Below, piece after piece: positions 43,917 through 50,934 of a DNA stretch of 56,000 nucleotides. Each line of letters begins with the position of its first letter. The stretch's first letter is position 1. Under the pieces are notes generated by a model. The model saw only the letters and a program-made list of their open reading frames with translations, ran no database searches and was not told where the DNA came from. The position numbers and the translations under genes are program-made. Source of the stretch: UBA11475 sp045655805 (GTDB taxonomy: Bacteria > Bacillota > Clostridia > Christensenellales > Borkfalkiaceae); the NCBI GenBank assembly GCA_045655805.1, contig JAZOPZ010000001.1, positions 1 through 56,000 of the forward strand, written 5' to 3'.

Positions 43917-45575
43917 ATGAAAACTGATATCGAAATTGCTCGTTCCGTGCAATTAAAAAAAGTAACGGAAATAGCAAAAGCCGTAGGTATCAATGAAGAC
44001 GATTTAGAACTTTACGGCAAATATAAGGCAAAAATAAATACCAACACTGACGCTATAGGTAAGGGTAAACTCGTTCTAGTTACGGCAATCAATCCAACTC
44101 CTGCAGGTGAAGGTAAAACTACGACGACTATCGGACTTGCTGACGCGTTAAACTTGCTCGGCAAAAAGACCGTCGTTGCTATGCGTGAGCCCTCTTTAGG
44201 TCCTGTATTCGGCGTTAAAGGTGGCGCTTGTGGTGGTGGCTACGCGCAAGTCGTTCCTATGGAAGATATCAATCTTCACTTTACGGGTGACTTTCACGCA
44301 ATTGGTGCTACGAACAATTTGCTTGCAGCAATGATTGATAACCACATTTTCCAAGGTAACGCGCTAGGTATCAATCCTGAAAAAATTACTTGGAAAAGAG
44401 CTGTTGATATGAACGATAGACAACTTCGTTTTATCACCGACGGTTTAGGCGGTGAAAAGAACGGCGTTCCTCGTTCGGACGGGTTCGATATTACCGTAGC
44501 GTCTGAAATTATGGCGGTTTTCTGTTTAGCAACTTCGCTTTCAGACCTTAAAGCAAGGCTTTCTAGAATAGTAGTTGCAGAAGATATGCAAGGTAAACCA
44601 GTTACAGCAGGCGACCTTAAGGCGGTAGGTGCAATGACGGCGCTATTAAAAGATGCAATCAAGCCAAACCTAGTTCAAACGCTAGAAGGAACTCCTGCTC
44701 TCGTGCACGGTGGCCCGTTTGCAAATATTGCTCACGGTTGTAACTCCGTTATTGCAACAAAACTTGCTATAAGTTTAGCCGACTACACTATAACCGAGGC
44801 AGGTTTTGGTGGAGACCTAGGCGCGGAAAAATTCCTTGATATCAAGTGCCGTCAAGCAGGTCTTAAACCATCGGCAGTAGTGCTCGTTGCGACGATTAGA
44901 GCGTTAAAAATGCACGGTGGTTTATTAAAAACCGAACTCGGCTCGGAAAATATTCCAGCGCTTAAAAAGGGTATGCCAAACCTTTTGAGGCATCTTAAAA
45001 ATATCAAAGAAGTGTATAAACTTCCTTGCGTTGTAGCAATCAACCGTTTTCCAACGGACACCGACGCTGAAGTTAACGCTATTATTGAAGAATGTAAAAA
45101 ACTCGGCGTAAACGTAAAACTTTCAAACGTTTGGGCTGATGGTGGCAAGGGTGGGGTGGAACTTGCTAAAGAAGTTATTGAACTTTGTGAGCAAGATAAT
45201 GACTTTACCTTCTCTTATGAACTTACCGACACACTTGAACAAAAAATTGAAAATATCGTAACAAAAATTTACGGTGGCGACGGCGTAATATTTACTGACG
45301 AAGCAAAACAAAACTTAAAGTGGCTTAAACAAAATGGCTTTGACGGTTTACCTGTTTGTATGGCAAAAACTCAATATAGTTTTTCCGACGACAAGTCAAA
45401 ACTAGGCGCGCCAGACGGCTTTAAAGTTACGGTTAGAGCACTTAAAGTTAGTGCAGGCGCAGGGTTCGTAGTAGCGTACTCGGGCAATATTTTAACTATG
45501 CCGGGTTTACCAAAAGTACCTGCTGCTGAACTTATCGACGTAACCGAAAATGGTGAAATCGTAGGATTGTTTTAA
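43917..45575 (+). CDS. fhs: Formate-tetrahydrofolate ligase
   Basis: A 552-residue enzyme making 10-formyl-THF from formate, THF and ATP. ATP loop TPAGEGKTTTTIGLADAL, MREPSLGPVFGVKGGA, GDFHAIGATNNLLAA and GFGGDLGAEKF. Its product is consumed by PurN and the AICAR formyltransferase. Strictly anaerobic Clostridia commonly use this route. Twelve bases after purL, with a weak GGTGTTG ribosome site. fhs and glyA are frequent ZTP-riboswitch regulon members. Confidence 0.98.
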   Translation: MKTDIEIARSVQLKKVTEIAKAVGINEDDLELYGKYKAKINTNTDAIGKGKLVLVTAINPTPAGEGKTTTTIGLADALNLLGKKTVVAMREPSLGPVFGVKGGACGGGYAQVVPMEDINLHFTGDFHAIGATNNLLAAMIDNHIFQGNALGINPEKITWKRAVDMNDRQLRFITDGLGGEKNGVPRSDGFDITVASEIMAVFCLATSLSDLKARLSRIVVAEDMQGKPVTAGDLKAVGAMTALLKDAIKPNLVQTLEGTPALVHGGPFANIAHGCNSVIATKLAISLADYTITEAGFGGDLGAEKFLDIKCRQAGLKPSAVVLVATIRALKMHGGLLKTELGSENIPALKKGMPNLLRHLKNIKEVYKLPCVVAINRFPTDTDAEVNAIIEECKKLGVNVKLSNVWADGGKGGVELAKEVIELCEQDNDFTFSYELTDTLEQKIENIVTKIYGGDGVIFTDEAKQNLKWLKQNGFDGLPVCMAKTQYSFSDDKSKLGAPDGFKVTVRALKVSAGAGFVVAYSGNILTMPGLPKVPAAELIDVTENGEIVGLF

Positions 45576-45592
45576 CAAAAAGTCGATTTTGA

Positions 45593-45609
45593 CACACAAC
45601 GGTTGTGTG
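45593..45609 (+). other. Hairpin in the fhs-glyA spacer
   Basis: CACACAAC (45593-45600) and GTTGTGTG (45602-45609) are perfectly complementary around one base. No T-run follows, so it is more likely a processing/stability element than a terminator. Confidence 0.55.
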
Positions 45610-45653
45610 AAAATTGACCAAAATAAATCAAAAAATAAATTTTAGGAGTAATT

Positions 45654-46904
45654 ATGTTAGATTTTTCAGTACTTAAGAATGCCGACGAAGAACTTTACCT
45701 TTCAGTTAAGGACGAGTTTGAACGTCAACAAAACAACATTGAACTTATTGCGAGTGAAAACATCGTAAGCGAAGCAGTTCTTGCTGCAGCAGGCACTCAC
45801 CTTACTAACAAGTATGCAGAAGGTTATCCTGATAAAAGATATTACGGTGGTTGCGTACACGTTGACGTAGCAGAAAGCCTTGCTATCGAAAGGGCAAAAA
45901 AACTTTTCGGTGCTGACCACGCAAACGTTCAACCACATTGTGGGGCAAACGCTAACTTTGCCGTTTACGTTGCTCTTTGTACCCCTGGTGATACCATTAT
46001 GGGTATGAACCTTGCGCACGGTGGCCACTTAACCCACGGCAGTAAAGCAAACGTTTCAGGCAAATATTTTAACATAGTGCCTTACGGTGTTTCTCAAGAA
46101 ACGGGCGCTATCGATTATGATGAAGTTGAAAAAATCGCTTTAGAATGCAAACCAAAACTTATCGTAGCAGGCGCAAGTGCATATCCAAGAACTTTAGACT
46201 TCAAGCGTTTTAGAGAAATCGCTGATAAAGTAGGCGCTTATCTTATGGTAGATATGGCTCACATTGCAGGCTTGGTTGCTGCAGGTGAACATCCAAATCC
46301 CGTTCCTTACGCTGACGTAGTTACGACAACAACTCATAAAACTTTAAGAGGCCCTCGTGGTGGTATGATTTTGTGTAAAGAAGAACACGCAAAAGCAATT
46401 GATAAGGCTGTTTTCCCAGGTACTCAAGGTGGTCCACTTATGCACATTATCGCTGCTAAAGCCGTTGCTTTTAAGGAAGCGTTAACCGACGACTTTAAGG
46501 CTTACCAACATCAAATCGTATTGAACGCAAAGGCTATGGAAAACACTTTCAAAAAGCACGGTATCAATATGGTTTCTGGTGGTACGGATAACCATCTTAT
46601 CTTGTTAAATCTTTTAGGTACGGGTATGACGGGTAAAGAACTCAACGACCTTACCGAACAAGTTAACATCACGCTCAATAAAAACGCTATTCCTTGGGAT
46701 CCTGAAAAACCTACCGTTACTAGTGGCGTAAGAATCGGTACTCCTGCAATTACTACTCGTGGCTTTAAGGAAGAAGACTGCGCTCTCGTTGCTGAACTTA
46801 TCGTTGATATTATCAAAAATAGGGAAGCATCTTTTGACCGTGTTCGTGCTGAAGTTAAAAAACTCACTGAAAAATATCCTATTTACCAAGGTATCGTAAG
46901 ATAA
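45654..46904 (+). CDS. glyA: Serine hydroxymethyltransferase
   Basis: A 416-residue PLP enzyme converting serine and THF to glycine and methylene-THF. PLP lysine in VTTTTHKTLRGPRGG; NKYAEGYPDKRYYGGC and YRLDHAHxAG-like MVDMAHIAGLVA present. Last gene of the operon; it supplies glycine for PurD and one-carbon units. TAGGAG precedes the ATG. A CACACAAC/GTTGTGTG hairpin stands in the 78-base spacer before it, which might act as processing or partial attenuation site. Confidence 0.98.
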   Translation: MLDFSVLKNADEELYLSVKDEFERQQNNIELIASENIVSEAVLAAAGTHLTNKYAEGYPDKRYYGGCVHVDVAESLAIERAKKLFGADHANVQPHCGANANFAVYVALCTPGDTIMGMNLAHGGHLTHGSKANVSGKYFNIVPYGVSQETGAIDYDEVEKIALECKPKLIVAGASAYPRTLDFKRFREIADKVGAYLMVDMAHIAGLVAAGEHPNPVPYADVVTTTTHKTLRGPRGGMILCKEEHAKAIDKAVFPGTQGGPLMHIIAAKAVAFKEALTDDFKAYQHQIVLNAKAMENTFKKHGINMVSGGTDNHLILLNLLGTGMTGKELNDLTEQVNITLNKNAIPWDPEKPTVTSGVRIGTPAITTRGFKEEDCALVAELIVDIIKNREASFDRVRAEVKKLTEKYPIYQGIVR

Positions 46905-46919
46905 TATTTTGCAAAATAA

Positions 46920-46946
46920 AAAAGCACCCAATCGGGTGCTTTTTTG
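46920..46946. terminator. Terminator of the purine operon
   Basis: AAAAGCACCC, loop AATC, GGGTGCTTTTTT; symmetrical tails serve also the convergent TerD-like gene. Confidence 0.9.
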
Positions 46947-47010
46947 TTGCTATTTTTCTATGCCAAAAAGTAAGTTTGGTTAACTTTCATAATACCGTTT
47001 GACATTAAAA

Positions 47011-49053
47011 CTAGCCGTTGATAAGTGGCAAAATCTTGTCCGTATCGTAACTTTTTATAACTATTGCATCTTCTTTAACAATAAGTTCTTTATCGGTTAC
47101 TACGACGTCGGCGTCCTCGGCGTTAGTAACGACTTCGCTTGAAAGCATGGTAAATAAAGAATACACATTTATAATATCGACGGCGTTAAGGTAGTCAAGC
47201 AAGAAGGCAAGACTAGTGCACCCTGCAACGATTTCGTTCGATTCTCTTGCGGAGTTAATCCAAACGATTTGTCGTTTTTCTACGTCTATTGCAAACAAAT
47301 AAGCAAAGGTTGAATTGCAGTTTATCGTGTAAGAAGTTTGCACGGTTTTAGGCTCAAAAATTTCACCGCTATCTTTTGTGTCACGCATCATAAAGCCTGC
47401 TTTACAAATACATTGATTAAACGGCGTGCCTGAAAAAACGTTGTCGCAAAGAATAAAATATCTACACTTTGGATAAAGTTTTTTGATAGCGTCAAGGTTT
47501 AAGTCAAAATATTCCGAACCACCGTGATAGCCTGAAGTTTGATCGCCTGAAAAAGTTATTGCTTTAGACTGATTATTTGACATCGTCCGCCAAGAAAACT
47601 CGTATTGATTTAATTTGTCGTCAATCCCAATTATGCTTAAGTCGATATCGTTAACCTTTTCCCAATAAGTAAAGGCTCTGATTTTTTTGCCTTTTGGCAA
47701 ATCAATTCGACTGCCTTTTGGTAGAGTGCCAAAACCACCCATAGAGGTATTTTCTTGTATCGGCAAAGCGATTTTTTGCATATCTTTATCGATAAAAACC
47801 TTGCCTAACTTGCCAGACAAATTGCTCTTTAAATTGTCATTTAATACGGCGATAATTTTATCGATAGTTTGGCTAGGAATAATCGATTTTCTCTTGTTAA
47901 ATTCAGTTTTGCTTTCGGTGTGTGTGCGTAAACGATTGAATTTTGTAAAGGTAAAAGTTCTTGCACTTTCGGCACGATAATTATGGTACTGCATAAGCAT
48001 TTGAATAATTACAATATTGTTTTTAGTTCCGATTTTATCTAGCACGAAAGCAATTTCTTCTTCAGTTTTGCAACGACTTAATAGGTAATTGAGTTTACGC
48101 ATAAACGCTGACGAACCTTTATATTTAAGCAAAGTTTCAATAGCCGTTTTGATATCACCGTCACCAACTGCCTTTTCAAAAGAAGAATACGCAGACTGGT
48201 TTTTGCCGTTACGAATAGCGTTTACAAAATCAACGGCAACCTCGGTTTTGGGTTTATAATGTAAGTGGTGTAAGTATGCGCACCACGCCTTTTGCTTTTC
48301 AAAACAATCTTTAATATTTAATTTTTCGCCACTTAAAAGTATATCAAGTACTTTTGATAAAAGAACTCTATCCTTGTTTTTAAGATTGATTTTATTTACA
48401 TTAACGCTATCGTTAGAGTAGTAGTTGACCATTTCAACCAATTTAATAAAGTCGGATAAATTAAGTAGTCTTGCAAAATCCGTATTTTTAGTGTCAATTA
48501 TAAGTCTAATTGCCGTATCTTTGCAAGGGCAGTTTTCAATAGTGAAGTTATAATCACATAAAGCGCTTAAAACTACTTCGTATTGATAGTCGTTTAACGG
48601 ACGGGTAGAAGTCAAAAGGTTTTTAATATAGTCGTTAAGTTCTAGAACGGCGTCTTTTTCGTTTACGATTACAAAATCTTTCGGTTCAACTTTTTCTTTA
48701 AAAGCAACTCTTTTAAAGTTCTTTTCCATAACCGAATATCCCGGTTCGCTAAAATTGTTAAAGCCGTAAGTTGCCGTGTAGTGCAAAAGTTGGTCGAATA
48801 AAAGTTCGTCACTAGAAAGTTTTCTAACAGACTTTGGGAACTCTTTATAAAACGCATTAGGAACGCTCCTGCCGAGCATATTAGATGCAAATTTAATAAG
48901 TTCAAGTGAGGCGAGTTCTTGCCCCTTCGTAATGTTTATCGAAAGTAATTTTGCGAACGCAAAAACCGCCTCAAACGGATTGTCGCTTAAGGTTTGACTG
49001 TCGTTTACTAAAATTCTTTTGTTAAACAAATGATTTTTATATAATTCTTTCAT
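47011..49053 (-). CDS. Large protein with C-terminal TerD-like domain
   Basis: A 680-residue cytoplasmic protein. The N-terminal 430 residues are helical and unrecognised, with a Cys-containing stretch (FTIENCPCKD). From about 440 a TerD/stress-response-like beta domain is visible: PKGSRIDLPKGKKIRAFTYW, KVNDIDLSIIGID, SGDQTSGYHGGSEYFDLNL, KCRYFILCDNVFSGTPF and a DSGEIFEPKTV end. This order matches TerD-domain C-termini of large SCO0854/MXAN_6230-like proteins rather than small TerD. Function may concern metal or stress sensing; no other ter genes are near. AGGAG precedes the ATG at 49053. It is preceded by the permuted-tRNA RNA described below. Confidence 0.82.
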   Translation of the reverse strand: MKELYKNHLFNKRILVNDSQTLSDNPFEAVFAFAKLLSINITKGQELASLELIKFASNMLGRSVPNAFYKEFPKSVRKLSSDELLFDQLLHYTATYGFNNFSEPGYSVMEKNFKRVAFKEKVEPKDFVIVNEKDAVLELNDYIKNLLTSTRPLNDYQYEVVLSALCDYNFTIENCPCKDTAIRLIIDTKNTDFARLLNLSDFIKLVEMVNYYSNDSVNVNKINLKNKDRVLLSKVLDILLSGEKLNIKDCFEKQKAWCAYLHHLHYKPKTEVAVDFVNAIRNGKNQSAYSSFEKAVGDGDIKTAIETLLKYKGSSAFMRKLNYLLSRCKTEEEIAFVLDKIGTKNNIVIIQMLMQYHNYRAESARTFTFTKFNRLRTHTESKTEFNKRKSIIPSQTIDKIIAVLNDNLKSNLSGKLGKVFIDKDMQKIALPIQENTSMGGFGTLPKGSRIDLPKGKKIRAFTYWEKVNDIDLSIIGIDDKLNQYEFSWRTMSNNQSKAITFSGDQTSGYHGGSEYFDLNLDAIKKLYPKCRYFILCDNVFSGTPFNQCICKAGFMMRDTKDSGEIFEPKTVQTSYTINCNSTFAYLFAIDVEKRQIVWINSARESNEIVAGCTSLAFLLDYLNAVDIINVYSLFTMLSSEVVTNAEDADVVVTDKELIVKEDAIVIKSYDTDKILPLING

Positions 49054-49062
49054 AATTCTCCT

Positions 49063-49175
49063 AAAAAAATAGTGGGCGAAATTTTCGAATTATTCTCGGC
49101 GACTTAAAAAAGGGTAAACCCTTGCGCCGAGTCCTTTACCGATAAAGACGAAGTAAATCCGAATAGCTGCCCACT
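49063..49175 (-). other. Closed RNA domain between the permuted tRNA and the TerD-like gene
   Basis: AGTGGGC (minus, 49175-49169) pairs with GCCCACT (49077-49071) over about 90 bases. Inside are a CTTTA-TCGG-TAAAG hairpin (near 49150-49135) and a CTCGGCG/CGCCGAG stem that encloses AAGGGT-TT-ACCCTT followed by six T residues. The outer strand is followed by T residues as well. It may be a riboswitch-like leader or the 3' domain of the upstream RNA with alternative terminators. It does not match a riboswitch class that I know. Confidence 0.55.
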
Positions 49176-49178
49176 TTT

Positions 49179-49316
49179 ATAGCGTTTGACTTAATTACGA
49201 CACTAAACCGCGCTCTTCCTCTGAGCTACGTTATACACGGGGTATAACGGTCGGATTCGAACCGACGACCTCGGGCTTATCAAGCAGAAATAAGTTCCGT
49301 TAGCGACAAACGCCAT
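49179..49316 (-). ncRNA. RNA enclosing the permuted tRNA (flanks pair as a ten-base helix)
   Basis: The leader ATGGCGTTTG (minus, 49316-49307) pairs with CAAACGCTAT (49188-49179), one G-U. Between them are internal-loop segments (TCGCTAACGGAACTTATTTCT cut short here; the other side TTTAGTGTCGTAATTAAGT) with a further partial pairing, then the tRNA body. A promoter-like TTGATT and TAAAAT lie just upstream of 49316 on the minus strand, so the RNA could begin at the helix. No reading frame explains the region. Confidence 0.7.
49208..49285 (-). tRNA. Circularly permuted tRNA-Ile(GAT)-like gene
   Basis: Read on the minus strand, the 3' half comes first (49285-49242): GC, loop TTGATAA (anticodon GAT), GCCCG, AGGTC, T-arm GTCGG-TTCGAAT-CCGAC, acceptor CGTTATA. 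A short linker around CCCGT (49241-49237) follows, then the 5' half (49235-49208): acceptor TATAACG, TA, D-arm GCTC-AGAGGAA-GAGC, G, CGG. Joined at position 29/30, CGG plus GC makes a perfect five-pair anticodon stem with GCCCG, and the seven-pair acceptor is perfect. CCA is not encoded. Either a processed permuted tRNA, a two-piece tRNA-headed RNA or a decayed relic; perfect pairing argues against decay. Confidence 0.8.
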
Positions 49317-49374
49317 AATTATTTTATATCAAAAAAAAATAAAAATCAATGCTTTTACGCAATATTATTAAAAA

Positions 49375-49827
49375 TTAAAGCGAACCGTTAAAATAGTTTT
49401 TACCATTTAATAACGTGTAAAAGTAAATCGGTAACGCCGACCAAGCGTGGCATAAACTACCGCGCATATTAAAGTCTTTGTAGCCAAGTTCAGTTTCCCA
49501 AAAAGTAGTAGAACCAGCGTCGAGCATTTTGCCGAATTTTTCGTCAATGCCTGACGGAAAACAAATATTTAAAAGTCCGTCATCAAGCAATCCGTTTGCC
49601 ATAAGTGTTAAGTTAGAACGCGCAAATTTGTAGTCGTTAAAGGCGATATAGGTAAAAAGCATAGCGTTGCGACTGTCCATATTGTAAAGAGCCTGTTCAC
49701 GCCAAGGGCAATTTTCGTAATGTTCGTGCATACAACAATGCAAGGTTTTTCTGCCGTATCGTATATTTTTTGCCTTTTTAAAGACTTGAAAGCAATCGGC
49801 GTTTTTTCAACGGGATTTAATATAAAT
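49375..49827 (-). pseudogene. Degraded alpha-L-rhamnosidase (GH78-like) fragment
   Basis: The sequence contains the family's HCCMHEHYENCPWREQALY and MDSRNAMLF block and a later EKFGKMLDAGSTTFWETELG and GSLCHAWSALPIYF block, joined with far too little in between, so an internal deletion has occurred. Upstream, another frame reads NPVEKTPIAFKSL and KIYDTAEK, which is the normal continuation; one missing A in a GAAAAAC run near 49752 explains the shift. No start codon or N-terminal domains remain. A remnant of a plant-polysaccharide enzyme. Confidence 0.85.
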
Positions 49828-49915
49828 TATTGTGGGTTAAAAATCAATACAAAACAGAAAAAACCAAAAAAAACACAGTATTATAATAAAAAATAGCGCA
49901 ATTTATGCAAAAGTA

Positions 49916-49944
49916 TTGTTTTTCCAGTTCTTTTGTGTTAAAAT
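49916..49944 (+). promoter_or_regulatory. Promoter of the inverted-repeat mini-gene
   Basis: TTGTTT (49916-49921), 17 bases, TAAAAT (49939-49944); the predicted start falls on the left arm of the inverted repeat. Confidence 0.65.
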
Positions 49945-49950
49945 AATTTT

Positions 49951-50105
49951 GCCAAACAAACTAAATACTAATATACGGGTATATTTTTCTTTTTAAAGGA
50001 TTATTATGCCTTTTTTCCGCATACTGTATTTACATAATTTGATAAAATGCAAGTTTCGTAAAAATCGGTATGTGGTATACTCTACTGTATTTTAGTTTGT
50101 TTGGC
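49951..50105 (+). ncRNA. Structured transcript closed by a long inverted repeat
   Basis: GCCAAACAAACTAAATAC (49951-49968) is complementary to GTATTTTAGTTTGTTTGGC (50087-50105) with a single extra T, an 18-pair closing stem. Inside are AAAGG/CCTTT and CCGCATAC/GTATGTGG stems. Promoter upstream and terminator downstream give a discrete RNA of about 205 bases. It may be a 6S-like or other ncRNA, or a type I toxin-like mRNA because of the small frame inside. Confidence 0.65.
50006..50095 (+). CDS. Possible 29-residue basic peptide inside the hairpin RNA
   Basis: ATG at 50006 follows AAAGGATTATT, a good ribosome site. The peptide MPFFRILYLHNLIKCKF, then RKNRYVVYSTVF, is aromatic and basic with no acidic residue. 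Its stop falls in the right arm of the long inverted repeat, so the whole frame lies between the arms. The size and charge would suit a small toxin or membrane-active peptide; it may equally be chance within an ncRNA. Confidence 0.4.
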   Translation: MPFFRILYLHNLIKCKFRKNRYVVYSTVF

Positions 50106-50127
50106 GACGACTGAAATTTGCGTTTTT

Positions 50128-50156
50128 GTGCGCAGGCTTTGGTCGGCGCACTTTTT
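50128..50156 (+). terminator. Terminator of the inverted-repeat mini-gene
   Basis: GTGCGC (50128-50133) pairs with GCGCAC (50146-50151), followed by TTTTTG. Confidence 0.75.
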
Positions 50157-50203
50157 GTTATTCGGGGCAAAGGTGTTTATAAATATTTTTAAGGAGAAAT
50201 TTT

Positions 50204-50593
50204 ATGGCAAATTACGTGGCTAAAAAAAGCGCTTGGAGTGAAGTTACCTTTTTGGGTATTATCGCTTGTATTCTTATTATTCCAATTTTTATTTTAATCG
50301 GTAAAATTATAATCGCAAAAAAATATCGTATTGAATTTTACGACGATAAAATTATTACTTATCAAGGTCTTATAAACGTTCGCAAAAAGCAAGTTGCTTT
50401 CGGTGGTGTTACGGGTGTATCAGTTAATAAAGGTCTTAAGGGTAGAATTTTCAACTTTGGCGACGTTGAAGTTGACTGTGTCGGCGAATGGGACGTTGAT
50501 ACTTACGGCATCAAAGACCCTGATAAACTTGAAGAATATCTTCAAACCAAAATCGTTAATATTGCAAACAGCAATCAATTCGTACATATGTAA
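50204..50593 (+). CDS. Bacterial PH-domain membrane protein
   Basis: A 129-residue protein. One hydrophobic helix near residues 16-36 (LGIIACILIIPIFILIGKI), then a bPH_2-type domain: YRIEFYDDKIITYQGLINVRKKQVAF, followed by a NFGDVEVDC strand and a C-terminal helix DPDKLEEYLQTKI. Such YdbS-like proteins are small membrane-linked domains of unknown role. AAGGAG precedes the ATG. Monocistronic. Confidence 0.85.
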   Translation: MANYVAKKSAWSEVTFLGIIACILIIPIFILIGKIIIAKKYRIEFYDDKIITYQGLINVRKKQVAFGGVTGVSVNKGLKGRIFNFGDVEVDCVGEWDVDTYGIKDPDKLEEYLQTKIVNIANSNQFVHM

Positions 50594-50631
50594 TTTTACG
50601 GATGCCCCGAAGTCTGTAAAAATAAAAAAAC

Positions 50632-50650
50632 ACGGCGCGCCGTCTTTTTT
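50632..50650 (+). terminator. Terminator after the PH-domain gene
   Basis: ACGGCGCGCCGT is a perfect palindrome preceded by A residues and followed by CTTTTTT. Confidence 0.75.
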
Positions 50651-50683
50651 ATTTAAACTTTGTAAAAACTATTTTTCAATATA

Positions 50684-50713
50684 AAAAGCGACAAGTCAAT
50701 TTGTCGCTTTTTT
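50684..50713. terminator. Terminator of tRNA-Arg
   Basis: GCGACAA (50688-50694) pairs with TTGTCGC (50701-50707), with A and T tails on both sides; on the minus strand it directly follows the tRNA 3' end. Confidence 0.8.
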
Positions 50714-50789
50714 GGTGTATCCGGCGGGAGTTGAACCCACAGCCTTTGCCGTCGGAGGGCAACGCTCTATCCAATTGCGCTACGGATAC
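50713..50789 (-). tRNA. tRNA-Arg(CCG)
   Basis: A 77-base cloverleaf on the minus strand: acceptor GTATCCG with CGGATAC, D-arm GCGC-AATTGGATA-GAGC, anticodon stem TTGCC/GGCAA with loop CTCCGAC (anticodon CCG), T-loop TTCAACT, discriminator A and encoded CCA. It reads CGG codons. Confidence 0.95.
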
Positions 50790-50934
50790 GCGTATTCAGT
50801 ATAGCATAAATTAGGCGTAATGGCACACGATTTTTGTCCTTTTTTTATTTATAACTTAAAAAGATTGCAAAATCAAAGTAGTATGTGCTAAAATATTTAA
50901 ATAACGGCATTATAAATGCCGATAGGGTGATGAT

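Noticed and set aside
45576..45653. Riboswitch before glyA
   Set aside because: Only a simple hairpin is seen; no known aptamer core, and the operon-level ZTP switch suffices.
49179..49316. Group I permuted intron-exon arrangement as explanation of the permuted tRNA
   Set aside because: GGTAAAGGACTCGGCG with a later AAGTC loosely resembles a P7-like pairing, but no IGS or 5' splice U-G pair and too little upstream sequence are present. Kept only as an alternative.
49951..50156. Annotation of the inverted-repeat RNA as SRP RNA, RNase P RNA or tmRNA
   Set aside because: None of the conserved core motifs of these RNAs is present.
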